From positions 1 to 30,323 of IMG/VR virus record IMGVR_UViG_3300032116_000939: a stretch of DNA of 30,323 bases; one strand, given 5' to 3'. Each line of letters starts with the position of its first letter. Position 1 is the first letter of the stretch. Shown piece by piece: positions 1-7,306 of the stretch. The notes under the pieces are model-generated. The model was not told the DNA's origin. It saw nothing but the letters and a program-made list of their open reading frames with translations, and did no database searches. The stretch comes from a virus. The position numbers were made by a program, and so were the translations under genes.

Positions 1-502
1 CCACTTCCTGTGACTTCTTTCCCAGATCCTCGATAGAGGAGATGTTGGCGTAGGGATTATTCTCGACCTTCGGCTCAAGGGGCTTGTTGTTCTGCTGTTG
101 GGCCATGTAGGCTTCCAACTGCGCTGCCTTCTCCTCGGCCAGCTTTCGCTTAGCCGTAAGTTCAGCAATGCGCTTCAGCAGGCCAGACTTGCCTTTCTGA
201 GCTAGTTCTTGGATGTCGTCATCGGAGAGTTCCGATAGATCGACTTGTGAAGGAACGTCCTTGCCCGAAGAGGTGGACTCAACCGGAGCTTGGTCGTTGC
301 TCGCCTGCTCCTGCTGCTCCTCCTCCGCTGGCGCGGATTGGCTGATGGTTTCTGGTCGGCTGGCGGGGTTTAGTGCCCCATCCGGCTTTCCCTTCAACTC
401 ACCTAGACGGCGAACCGCGTATTGGCTCGCTGTCAGATTAGACTTTTCTGAGACCACCGCTTGTTTAGCGTCCCCGGCGACGGACGTAGCTTCATCGGAC
501 AT
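1..502 (-). CDS. Partial capsid scaffold-like protein (3' end outside window)
   Basis: The reading frame runs off the left edge with no stop, so only the first 167 or so residues are seen. It starts MSDEATSVAGDAKQAV. An acidic, Gln/Glu/Ser-rich low-complexity stretch follows, then a predicted charged helix with KRIAELTAKRKLAEEKAAQLEAY character. Acidic N-termini followed by coiled coil are usual for scaffold or head-assembly proteins, and the gene lies downstream of the portal gene where these phages place the scaffold just before the major capsid gene. No SD is obvious. An in-frame ATG 18 codons upstream (556) would add a basic segment (MVYSHYRQREALKRGKPT). The function is inferred from composition and position only. 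Confidence 0.6.
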   Translation of the reverse strand, partial: MSDEATSVAGDAKQAVVSEKSNLTASQYAVRRLGELKGKPDGALNPASRPETISQSAPAEEEQQEQASNDQAPVESTSSGKDVPSQVDLSELSDDDIQELAQKGKSGLLKRIAELTAKRKLAEEKAAQLEAYMAQQQNNKPLEPKVENNPYANISSIEDLGKKSQEV

Positions 503-601
503 TGTTGGTTTTCCGCGTTTTAACGCCTCGCGTTGGCGATAGTGGGAATATACCATGCTTTGTAAAAGACCCACTTTGAGCTAACAGAGAAAATTGCAGG
601 C

Positions 602-708
602 CATGTCGAATAGGCTTGACATGACCAAAAAATCCCCCTCACACTCCCCCTTTCTTTTAGGGGTTTCTTTTATTTCACGTTTAGTCTGTCGCGGTTTTCA
701 GAGCGACA
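602..708. repeat. Two inverted repeats in the gap between the 69-aa gene and the scaffold-like gene
   Basis: CATGTC at 602-607 pairs with GACATG at 618-623, and TGTCGC at 687-692 pairs with GCGACA at 703-708. Each has a 6-bp stem and a 10-nt loop. Between them, CCCCT 647-651 and AGGGG 659-663 form a short stem followed on the + strand by a T-rich run (664-675). The gap 557-745 holds no convincing gene. The hairpins could separate expression of the capsid genes from the terminase/portal unit, or stabilise the downstream message. Confidence 0.45.
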
Positions 709-720
709 CAGCAAACAACG

Positions 721-741
721 GCCCCTTTAAGAAAAAGGGGC
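721..741 (-). terminator. Terminator-like hairpin after the 69-aa gene
   Basis: GCCCCTTT (721-728) and AAAGGGGC (734-741) form a perfect 8-bp stem with a 5-nt loop, four bases past the TAA of the leftward 69-aa gene. On the minus strand the stem is followed by CGTTGTTTGC, which is only partly T-rich. It is therefore a weak intrinsic terminator or an mRNA-stabilising hairpin. Confidence 0.5.
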
Positions 742-745
742 TACG

Positions 746-955
746 TTACCCTCTACGAGAAATGATGCGATCATACCCACCCATCTGAAGGATGTCGTCG
801 CATTGGAGGATTCGACCGCTAATCTGCTGAATGCGGTCGGAGGATACGTCGTGTAGCTGCTGAATCAGCGATTCGCGGATGGCATACACCCCTTGAAGGA
901 AGTCGATGTACGCATCTTGGTGGATAAGGCTGTCCAAGTTGTCTGGTTTTTGCAT
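746..955 (-). CDS. Small protein of unknown function downstream of portal (69 aa)
   Basis: The start codon overlaps the portal stop as TAATG, so translation is probably coupled to portal. The protein (MQKPDNLDSLIHQDAYIDF...) looks helical, with alternating hydrophobic and charged residues and no Cys, signal peptide or membrane segment. A hairpin follows its stop almost at once, which marks the end of the terminase-portal unit. No family is recognised. The position between portal and scaffold suggests a head-assembly accessory role, but this is inference. Confidence 0.7.
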   Translation of the reverse strand: MQKPDNLDSLIHQDAYIDFLQGVYAIRESLIQQLHDVSSDRIQQISGRILQCDDILQMGGYDRIISRRG

Positions 956-3045
956 TAGTAGCTAGGAGTTTGCTGCATATTCTGCGTATTGGTCTCGCCC
1001 ATCGCGGCTGGAGCCGTACCGATGCGACCAATCTGGGCGTTCTGAGCCTGCGTAAGCTGGAATTGGTACTGCTGGGCGTACTTTTGGAAGCGAGCTTGAA
1101 AGGCTTTGTCGTTTTGCAGACGATTATTTACGTCAGACTGCTGAACATACGACTGAATCACTTGCATTGCGATTTGCGCACCGTTCGGGCGTGCGCCAAC
1201 CTCGATGCCTGCGTAAATCTTGGATAGGTCGTCCGTAACTTGCTTCGTGATTTGGTCTGCCGCTTGCCCAGCAGGACGTAGAATGGAGTCAGCAACAACC
1301 GGATTGATGGCGGCTGCGGCCAATTCGAGAAGCATATCCACGTCCATGCGCCCATTCCGGTCCAACTGAAGTAGCGTAGAAAACTGAGTAATCTGTGCTT
1401 CGACATTATCGGGATCGGTTTGCATCACATCGTAATTGATGATGATGTCAAAGTTTTCATTCGGGTCGCCCTTGCTATAACGCTGGGGATCAGAGACACC
1501 TGTAACACGGAAAAACACCTGATCTGGGCCAAACCGCTGATAACACTTGTACGCAAGGCGTAGCACGTCGCGGACGTGCGTAAGAAACTTGTCTACGAAA
1601 TATTGCTGCTGCACGCCAGATAGCGGATTGTTGATGTCGAGGCCAAGGATCTTGTCAGCCTGCTCAAGCTGTGTGCGCTCCATTTCCACGCTGCCGGGAT
1701 TGTACGGAGGCGTAGGGCCAAACTGGAACTCGCCAGCGCGGCGGTAAGGGATATAGCGTCCCGGTCCCCAATCGGACGGAGCGTTACCCACCGGATGCAT
1801 AATCGGCGGCATCGTCGCCAAGCTATTACGGTCGGTGCGACTATCGCGCTCGGTCTTCACTTGCCATTGAATGCCCTTAAGCATTTCCGGCACAGACTGA
1901 ATATCGTAGAGACGCTTGTTGTCCTCGGACAACTTGGTGACGACAAACGGATAGTCCTCGTATCCGTTCATCAGTTCAAACTTTGCGTGATCTGGAACTT
2001 CCTGCTTGCCAAACACCTCGCGATGAAACACCGTGCAGTAGATCCCCTCCGAGTTGTCCTCTTCGTCAATCAGTCGCTGATAGCCATAGATGACCTCATA
2101 CAACTCCGACGCATCGTACGTCACGGTGGTGTAAGTGAACTGATTGCGCCGTTCAAGTCGGAGGGGGTCTCCTGCCTCTTTGCAGTTCTCGATAACGTAC
2201 TCCACCCAATCCTTGTCCCAGCCTTCGCTGCTAATCTTGTTCCGCAATTCCTGCGCGGTCATTAGCACACGCCAGAAGCAATACGGGGCACGCTGGGGAT
2301 CGGTGGCATAGGCAGGGAACAAAACATCGCCATCCGGCGCAACGGCCTGCACCCAAGGGCGATCAACGCTGCGGCGAACCACCGGGAACTCGGCGCGGCC
2401 AGTTTTGCGTAGGTCATTAAGGATACGCTTGGCCTTCTTCTCAGGAATGCCGTTAAACTGGGCTTGAAGCAGCGCAACCATCTGCGAGTCGTTTTGCTTT
2501 TCCAGAATCATCTTCACGATGTCTGGGCTGATAGCCATCAACTGATCGAGCGTCAGCGTCTGCTTGAACGTGCGGTCTTCCCGCTGCCAGCCAACGTAGG
2601 TGACAACAAGCCCACGCTCCAACAGGTAGTTGGCCCCAAGCTCCATCTGCCGCTTAAAGCCGGGGATGTACGAAGCCACCATCCACTTGAGGAACGCACT
2701 CACCGTGCGAGCGCGACCAAGGTCTCCACTCTCCACGGGGTAGGCGCGGATGTTGGCGCGAACCATGGCCGACATGAACAGGGCGATGTAGCGATTGACA
2801 CGCTCGTTAATGACGTGGGCCTCGTTGTCCGCAGCACCATCCCACGGGAAAGCATCCGGCCCATGCTTACGAAGATCGTCCGACTTCCCCGGCCAGATGT
2901 TGCGGCGATAGTCATAGCTGTCGCGGCATTGGTCGAAGTAGAACTCTAGGTCATTCGCCGTGCGGTCGAACGCATCGACAAGGGCTTTGACGTTCGGGGT
3001 ATTCTGAACGTAGGTCAGGGCTTCAGCGTTATCTTCGTTTGTCAT
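955..3045 (-). CDS. Portal protein (head-to-tail connector)
   Basis: This 696-aa protein has the length and character of podovirus portal proteins, which form the dodecameric ring through which DNA enters and leaves the capsid. Near the N-terminus (residues 66-73) is FPWDGAAD, close to the PWxGAxD motif seen in many phage portals, followed by a helical segment (EAHVINERVNRYI). The last 60 residues are Gln-rich (QLTQAQNAQIGR), as in other portal C-termini. It sits two small genes downstream of the large terminase, the usual order. Its ATG overlaps the upstream stop as ATGA, and no SD is seen, so reinitiation is likely. Confidence 0.88.
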   Translation of the reverse strand: MTNEDNAEALTYVQNTPNVKALVDAFDRTANDLEFYFDQCRDSYDYRRNIWPGKSDDLRKHGPDAFPWDGAADNEAHVINERVNRYIALFMSAMVRANIRAYPVESGDLGRARTVSAFLKWMVASYIPGFKRQMELGANYLLERGLVVTYVGWQREDRTFKQTLTLDQLMAISPDIVKMILEKQNDSQMVALLQAQFNGIPEKKAKRILNDLRKTGRAEFPVVRRSVDRPWVQAVAPDGDVLFPAYATDPQRAPYCFWRVLMTAQELRNKISSEGWDKDWVEYVIENCKEAGDPLRLERRNQFTYTTVTYDASELYEVIYGYQRLIDEEDNSEGIYCTVFHREVFGKQEVPDHAKFELMNGYEDYPFVVTKLSEDNKRLYDIQSVPEMLKGIQWQVKTERDSRTDRNSLATMPPIMHPVGNAPSDWGPGRYIPYRRAGEFQFGPTPPYNPGSVEMERTQLEQADKILGLDINNPLSGVQQQYFVDKFLTHVRDVLRLAYKCYQRFGPDQVFFRVTGVSDPQRYSKGDPNENFDIIINYDVMQTDPDNVEAQITQFSTLLQLDRNGRMDVDMLLELAAAAINPVVADSILRPAGQAADQITKQVTDDLSKIYAGIEVGARPNGAQIAMQVIQSYVQQSDVNNRLQNDKAFQARFQKYAQQYQFQLTQAQNAQIGRIGTAPAAMGETNTQNMQQTPSY

Positions 3046-3284
3046 TTCAGAATAGTTCGGAGGTGAGTTACAATCCGCTTAGCCGCATTACGGTCGAGTC
3101 CGGTTTTGTCGGAGAGAGCAGTTGGTTCGATGGGTTGATACTGGGCGTGTAGAGTGCGATGCAATATCTCAAACCCAAGCAGACGGTCCACTTGCTCGCT
3201 CAGCCACTCGCGATTAGATGTTGGGTCATCCTCGGAGTTCTGCATGACGGTAAGTAGTTGATCCGCTTGCGTCTGTGATTGCAT
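3042..3284 (-). CDS. Small protein of unknown function between terminase and portal
   Basis: The protein ends 4 bp inside the portal start (ATGA overlap), which supports it as a real coupled gene. The start is uncertain. A GTG at 3317 gives 91 aa but overlaps the upstream gene by 92 nt. ATGs at 3284 (80 aa, used here) and 3245 (67 aa) are alternatives, and none has a clear SD. The C-terminal half (LSDKTGLDRNAAKRIVTHLR) looks like a helix-turn-helix, so a DNA-binding or packaging-accessory role is possible. No family is recognised. Confidence 0.6.
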   Translation of the reverse strand: MQSQTQADQLLTVMQNSEDDPTSNREWLSEQVDRLLGFEILHRTLHAQYQPIEPTALSDKTGLDRNAAKRIVTHLRTILK

Positions 3285-3618
3285 CAATGACGATGCGCTT
3301 GCCAATAAGTTTACCACGGTATTTGCGCCCGATCTTCACCGGGATCTTCCCGTCCTTATGCTCCAGCTTCACCATCACCCAGTCGGGGTTCTTAGCTGGG
3401 TGCAGCACCACGCCGTTCAACTTGTCCGGCACAGCCAGCGGGATCTCTAGCGCAAGCTCCACCTCGGCCACACCCTCTGGCGTGAAGTAGGTGTTCTTGC
3501 CATAGCCCGTATAGTGCTGGCCCTTGGTGAGCTTGCTGTTCTTGATAGCCAGCAAATCGTTGACGGTCTTGCCCAGCTTGTCGGCCAGAGCGATGATGGG
3601 TGTATTGATCTGTTCCAT
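3226..3618 (-). CDS. Unknown protein with N-terminal helix-turn-helix-like region (130 aa)
   Basis: The ATG overlaps the large-terminase stop as TAATG and follows AGGAGG six bases upstream, a strong coupled start. Residues 10-50 (ALADKLGKTVNDLLAIKN, then YFTPEGVAEVELA) resemble a small DNA-binding domain that chooses its site by a helix-turn-helix. The second half is basic (KHKDGKIPVKIGRKYRGK-like) and may bind nucleic acid. Its place between terminase and portal suggests help in packaging, but no named family is recognised. Confidence 0.72.
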   Translation of the reverse strand: MEQINTPIIALADKLGKTVNDLLAIKNSKLTKGQHYTGYGKNTYFTPEGVAEVELALEIPLAVPDKLNGVVLHPAKNPDWVMVKLEHKDGKIPVKIGRKYRGKLIGKRIVIDAITDASGSTTYRHAELRG

Positions 3619-5225
3619 TAGTAGCCTCCTGTAGTTCTGCGAGTCTTGTTAAACGCCTTGTCGTCAACGTAGCGGATGCCGTCAATCGCGGCATACCGCA
3701 GCACGTCGATAGGATCTTTGTGCGCCTCATCCGGCCCACCATCCGCCGTATACTCCTGTAGTGCAGCGATGATGTTCTGGCAGCGATCAGAAACGTAGAA
3801 GTGAGGACGATTGACGCTATCCATCGGAGCCTTGCGGTTGTAGGCCATCTTGGTCTGCAACGCCTGTAGGCCATCCTCGATGTCCAGGCCGGGGGCAGGG
3901 ATGAACGTCAGCCCCGCATCGGCCAAATCCTCTATGATGGACGAAGCTCCGTTCTGCGTCTGGTACTTGGCCGCACCCAGCCGAGGGTCAATTAGCCGCT
4001 CAAAGATGGTTTCCCCCTCTTCCATATTGCCGATAAGCTCTACATAGTCCTTGATGCCATAGCCCAAGCCCTTGGACCCCTCGCCCCCAATCCACTTACC
4101 CCCATGCCATTTAGCCCAATCTCCCACGTTTACGTCGGGCCATTCTCTATAGACCCAAAACGTTCCGGCTTCATCAACGCCGATCCAAGCCATGAACCAG
4201 TTCTTTCGTCCTGCCGGATCGAGGATCATGTAGCGCGTGAGTCCCTTGGTGGGGATGGACTCATGCTTAACGACATTAACCTCTATCGAGAAGTTGGGGA
4301 ACTGCGTACTCTTGCTCTTCGTCGGAACACCGTAGGCACGGCATAGAATCTCGTCCTCAGGACGGTTCTTCAGATCCTCGGCAATACGCTCATATCCGCC
4401 GAAGGGATTGTCGCAGGAGTGGAAGTAGATGATGCCTGCATTCCGGTTCTTGCTTTCTTGCAGGAACGGCACCTTCCGATTGTTAAGTAGCTCAGCGTTC
4501 TTCCACGTCAGCGTCTTGGCACCCTCCAGATAGTCGCGCACTACCTCCGTGTACCCATCAATAGGGGTGAACGTCACAATCATCTTGGCATTGCGCGTAG
4601 CCAGACGGAAGCGCAACGTGTTCAACAACTCAGGGCCAATTAGGTACTCGTCGCACCATGTACCAATATTGAGCCACTTGGCCTTCCTACTACCCAACTC
4701 CGCGCCCTCAAGGATGGTGTCGTTGTTCAAGTACTGGGCGTAGGTCTTGAAGATGATGTGGCTCTTGCTCCCCGGCAGGATGAGGCTCGACTTGCTAAAG
4801 CCATTCTTTCGCGTGTAGGAGACATTCTCCTCAGTACCAAGAGTTTTGCGCTTAAGCTCCTCGGGAAGCGCATCGTAGATCGCGGACTGCTGCTGTCTGA
4901 TGGAAACGTCAGCATTTTGGGCGAAGCACATTATAACGGACCCCTCGTTCTCAATCGCTGCCTTCACCACCGCATGAGCAGCCCAACTCGTTTTGGACGA
5001 ACGATTTCCGCCGCTAACAAGAATCTCATTCTTCTTAGCCAGTAGTTCTTCCGCCTCCATCCAATTCGCTAGCTTAAAGCCATACCGATAGGGATCACGC
5101 TCAGCGTTCTCAATGGCCTCATGGAATAGCTCCCACAGTTGGACCAACTGCTTGGGGTCCATCCGCGCCATCTCCTCAATCGTAGGAGGCGTCAGTATTG
5201 GGTGCTGCTTCCAGACTAGGGACAT
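3618..5225 (-). CDS. terL: Terminase large subunit (packaging ATPase/nuclease)
   Basis: This 535-aa protein drives genome packaging: it hydrolyses ATP at the portal and cuts concatemeric DNA. Walker A is SGGNRSSKTS at residues 71-80. Walker B ends WCDE at about 190-193, followed by the coupling motif TFTP at 218-221. The RNase H-like nuclease begins at MILDPAGRK (Asp336), has a further acidic site around LIDPR, and ends with the typical KDPIDVLRYA. GGTGG lies a few bases before the ATG. The small terminase is 8 bp upstream and the portal lies downstream, the standard order. Confidence 0.95.
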   Translation of the reverse strand: MSLVWKQHPILTPPTIEEMARMDPKQLVQLWELFHEAIENAERDPYRYGFKLANWMEAEELLAKKNEILVSGGNRSSKTSWAAHAVVKAAIENEGSVIMCFAQNADVSIRQQQSAIYDALPEELKRKTLGTEENVSYTRKNGFSKSSLILPGSKSHIIFKTYAQYLNNDTILEGAELGSRKAKWLNIGTWCDEYLIGPELLNTLRFRLATRNAKMIVTFTPIDGYTEVVRDYLEGAKTLTWKNAELLNNRKVPFLQESKNRNAGIIYFHSCDNPFGGYERIAEDLKNRPEDEILCRAYGVPTKSKSTQFPNFSIEVNVVKHESIPTKGLTRYMILDPAGRKNWFMAWIGVDEAGTFWVYREWPDVNVGDWAKWHGGKWIGGEGSKGLGYGIKDYVELIGNMEEGETIFERLIDPRLGAAKYQTQNGASSIIEDLADAGLTFIPAPGLDIEDGLQALQTKMAYNRKAPMDSVNRPHFYVSDRCQNIIAALQEYTADGGPDEAHKDPIDVLRYAAIDGIRYVDDKAFNKTRRTTGGY

Positions 5226-5233
5226 ATACCACC

Positions 5234-5833
5234 TTAATCCTGACCTCGGGACTCCACCACGCTATTGTCCCCTCCTTCGTCATCGTCGCCGTCCACTTCA
5301 ACGACGGACTCCACTCGCTCAACAGGGGTTGTGAGTACTGTAATGGTGTCATTCCGTAAAGCCGCCCTAGCCTCTTCAATAGCCTTCATGGCATCAGCAA
5401 GCGACGGCTTCCCCGTCCTATGCTCCACCACCACCTTCTGCTCCCCAAGAGCCTGCAAGCCCTTGTCCACGCTAATGCCATAGCTTAGCGTTAAATCCTT
5501 AAGCGGCGTCTTCATCAACGCCTCATCATCCTCCATCAACATCTCTGTCTTCTTCGCCACCAACGCCCTCATCCTCTCCGCCATCTCAAAGCCATCTAAC
5601 GCAAGCTCCTTGCGCCTCACCTCCAAAGCACGCTCATGCCGCGCCCTCAAAGCCGACAACGCCACAAACCCTATACCTGTAGTAGCCATCACCTTCGCAT
5701 ACGTCTCCCCATTAGCCAGCATATCCAAGGCTAACGCCGCCTCCTTAGGCTTCCTTTTCTCAATATAGCGGTGATTGAGGTTGGCTTGCGCCTCCCCCAC
5801 ACTCTCCACAATTGCTTTGGACTTCCTCCCCAT
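5234..5833 (-). CDS. terS: Probable terminase small subunit (199 aa)
   Basis: The gene lies directly before terL with an 8-bp gap and is the first gene of the leftward arm. The basic N-terminus is followed by a helix-turn-helix-like stretch (about residues 35-70: ALDMLANGETYAKVMATTGI). A central helical region could form the oligomer, and the C-terminus is acidic (DGDDDEGGDNS). This matches the DNA-binding / oligomerisation / terminase-contact layout of small terminases, although sequence conservation in that family is poor. No good SD precedes the ATG. The assignment rests on position and layout. Confidence 0.68.
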   Translation of the reverse strand: MGRKSKAIVESVGEAQANLNHRYIEKRKPKEAALALDMLANGETYAKVMATTGIGFVALSALRARHERALEVRRKELALDGFEMAERMRALVAKKTEMLMEDDEALMKTPLKDLTLSYGISVDKGLQALGEQKVVVEHRTGKPSLADAMKAIEEARAALRNDTITVLTTPVERVESVVEVDGDDDEGGDNSVVESRGQD

Positions 5834-5886
5834 GCAAACGTTCTACAGGTGGTATTAGGTAGTCGTCAAGTGCCTATTTGCAAATT

Positions 5887-5914
5887 TTTTTAAGGTGGCA
5901 ATCGGACCTATCAA
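5887..5914 (-). promoter_or_regulatory. Possible sigma70-type promoter for the terminase operon
   Basis: On the minus strand TTGATA (5914-5909) is followed after 16 bp by TAAAAA (5892-5887), upstream of terS. The -35 is 5/6 and the -10 is 4/6 to consensus, and the region lies in an A/T-rich patch. The match is suggestive only. Confidence 0.3.
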
Positions 5915-5953
5915 TATGCGACAGCGTAGCCGTGTGTTGACCCCCGCCCCCCC

Positions 5954-6043
5954 TATACGCGCACGCATACGCGCACGCGCAGGCGCACGCACGCGCATGA
6001 CACGCGCACACGGGCGCATAACGCACGCACACACGCGCACGCG
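5954..6043. repeat. Alternating pyrimidine-purine tract (Z-DNA-prone)
   Basis: About 90 bp of nearly unbroken CG/CA/TA alternation, with perfect runs at 5954-5981, 5983-5999 and 6021-6043. It is flanked on the left by a C-rich stretch (5941-5953). Such tracts readily adopt left-handed Z-form under negative supercoiling. Frames through it give only Cys/Ala/Arg-rich low-complexity peptides, so it is not coding. Confidence 0.75.
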
Positions 6044-6077
6044 TTTGGAATAGACGCACGCGAGGGTGGGGTAAAGG

Positions 6078-6119
6078 ATTGCACAAGGTCTGCACGAGGA
6101 TTGCACAAGGATTGCAAGG
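6078..6119. repeat. 11-bp tandem repeat, iteron-like
   Basis: Four head-to-tail units: ATTGCACAAGG (6078-6088), TCTGCACGAGG (6089-6099), ATTGCACAAGG (6100-6110) and a shortened ATTGCAAGG (6111-6119). The period is close to one helical turn, so the core would be presented on one face of DNA. This is as expected for a multimeric initiator or repressor site. Confidence 0.6.
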
Positions 6120-6210
6120 TTGTTGCCTATGGCATTGGCTCACTCTTGCCAAGGCATTGCTTGTTCAAGTTGGGTGTCTTTGTGTCTTGGTTGCTTGCGC
6201 CAATATATGG

Positions 6211-6232
6211 CTTTTGCGCCCTGGGCGAAAAG
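6211..6232. repeat. Near-perfect 22-bp inverted repeat in the control region
   Basis: CTTTTGCGCCC and GGGCGAAAAG face each other around one central base, with one unpaired G in the left arm. The very short loop suits a protein-binding palindrome or a cruciform better than a terminator. Confidence 0.4.
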
Positions 6233-6242
6233 CGGACATTCT

Positions 6243-6352
6243 GGGGGCTAGGCTAGGGGTAGCTTGGGCTTGGGCTTCCTGTGGCTTCTGGGGGCGTTCC
6301 TTGCCCTTACTTAGGGCTTAGGCGAGGGGCTAGTGACGGGGGCTATTTCGGG
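6243..6352 (+). other. Cluster of G-runs (possible G-quadruplex DNA)
   Basis: G-runs of three or more occur at 6243-6247, 6256-6259, 6266-6268, 6272-6274, 6290-6294, 6314-6316, 6326-6329, 6338-6342 and 6350-6352, all on the + strand and mixed with GGGCTT/GGCTAG words. The first four have loops of 8, 6 and 3 nt, compatible with a four-stranded G structure. No convincing gene crosses the region. Confidence 0.45.
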
Positions 6353-6374
6353 TGCGCGGAGTGCTTGGTTTTGC

Positions 6375-6406
6375 GTAGTGTTTCGCTCACTACCGGAAGT
6401 TTTTTT
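6375..6406 (+). terminator. Weak terminator-like hairpin in the control region
   Basis: GTAGTG (6375-6380) and CACTAC (6388-6393) form a 6-bp stem with a 7-nt loop. After six bases a run of seven T (6400-6406) follows. The gap between stem and T-run weakens it. There is no gene upstream on this strand, so it might cut back leaky transcription or an unseen leader. Confidence 0.3.
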
Positions 6407-6460
6407 CAGAGGTAAAATGACGATTTATTGAGATTTTTCTCGCTACTCAATCCCGAGTGT

Positions 6461-6917
6461 GCATCGTGGTGAATGTCGAAGGCAACTTCGATGCTCTTTC
6501 ACAGTCCATCCCATCACCGGGGGATTATCCGGTGACGGTTGCAGGCGAGGGGGGATTCCCCTTCGCTTGTGCGAGCGACAAGAGGCGAAGTCCTACCTTA
6601 CCAGCCACACGAACGGCGGTTCGGCGTTAGTCTACGGGCTAGCGTTAATGCTAAGGGATGGGGGCGAGCCTTCACGGCGACGGCTTTTGCAACCGATGGG
6701 ACGTGTTCCCGACTTGCTTTTAGTGCAAGTTATTGGCTTGGCAAGCTAGTAACGGCAAGTGATTAGCACTCTTTCGGCTTAGTATCTGCACTAGTCGATA
6801 GTATGCGTTAGCAGAGCTTTTCAAACCGTTAACAATTAACCCCGACAGGCTGTCCCCCGTTAAAAGGACGTAGTCGGGCTTCCCTTGCAAATCAGTGGCC
6901 TCATCGTGGCGCAAGGG
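6461..6917 (+). other. Non-coding region with a series of RNA-type hairpins upstream of the early operon
   Basis: Successive stems are seen: TCGAAG/CTTCGA with a GCAA tetraloop (6476-6491); TCACCGG/CCGGTGA (6514-6535); CTTCGC plus TTGT pairing with ACAA plus GCGAAG (6561-6590); ACTTGC/GCAAGT (6712-6730); CCCGAC and GTCC pairing with GGAC and GTCGGG (6841-6878); and CCCTTGC/GCAAGGG around a 22-nt loop (6882-6917). Overlapping frames give no recognisable protein. It may be a structured 5' leader, a small RNA locus or a worn-out gene. Confidence 0.4.
6828..6840. promoter_or_regulatory. Perfect 13-bp inverted repeat, operator-like
   Basis: GTTAA-CAA-TTAAC is symmetric and A/T-rich, about 130 bp before the first early gene. 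It suits a dimeric repressor or activator site. No promoter with two good hexamers is visible beside it. Confidence 0.3.
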
Positions 6918-6971
6918 TTAAACGCCAATCAATGGCGGCCAATACTGATAAAACCACAGAAAGATATACAA

Positions 6972-7304
6972 ATGCAACTGGTACTCACTAATGATGCAAT
7001 CGTTCAGCGCGTAAATCACGGCAACTCGTTTACCCGTGAGGAGGTTCTGGCCTATCGTGAGCAAATCAAAGCCGCTCGTTTGCAGAAGAAAGCCAACCTT
7101 GCTGCCTTGGATAGTTCGGGAATTCTGGCAGCGGTGGCTAAGGCTCAAGGCGAAGGCTTTGTTCTCACCGACACTAAGTCGGTTGAGGGCAAGCGCATGG
7201 AAAAGTGGAGTTTGGTGTTCACCCGCAAGGCTGAGCAAACCGAGGCGCAGCGCATCGAAGCGCAGATTGCCAAACTGCAAGCCAAGCTCAACCGGATCGC
7301 CTAA
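6972..7304 (+). CDS. Unknown early protein (110 aa), first gene of the rightward arm
   Basis: The ATG at 6972 (MQLVLTNDAIVQRV) is preferred because it follows an A-rich stretch and the frame upstream crosses hairpins. Extension to 6885 would add 29 unlikely residues. Residues 15-40 (SFTREEVLAYREQIKAARLQ) and 88-110 (EAQRIEAQIAKLQAKLNRI) are predicted helices, the latter a short coiled coil. No membrane segment, Cys or enzyme motif is seen. As leader gene of an early operon it could be regulatory or anti-host, but nothing in the sequence proves this. Confidence 0.7.
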   Translation: MQLVLTNDAIVQRVNHGNSFTREEVLAYREQIKAARLQKKANLAALDSSGILAAVAKAQGEGFVLTDTKSVEGKRMEKWSLVFTRKAEQTEAQRIEAQIAKLQAKLNRIA

Positions 7305-7306
7305 TC

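Noticed and set aside
213-542. Open frame on the + strand, Ser-rich, 109 codons
   Set aside because: It is the complement of the truncated scaffold-like gene, and its Ser/Cys-rich product has no start signal.
1795-2265. Open frame of 156 codons on the + strand inside the portal gene
   Set aside because: It is antisense to well-supported portal coding, with no ribosome-binding site and no recognisable motif.
6078-6119. CRISPR array
   Set aside because: The repeats are 11 bp and directly adjacent without spacers, and no cas gene is present. The exonuclease at 12087 is only Cas4-like in fold.
5855-6152. Cys/Arg/Ala-rich frames on the minus strand through the alternating tract
   Set aside because: The composition follows directly from the CG/CA alternation; there is no start signal and no gene-like sequence.
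6459-6766. Two overlapping + strand frames of 96 and 75 codons in the control region
   Set aside because: They run through consecutive hairpins, lack ribosome-binding sites and resemble no protein. A structured non-coding region explains them better.
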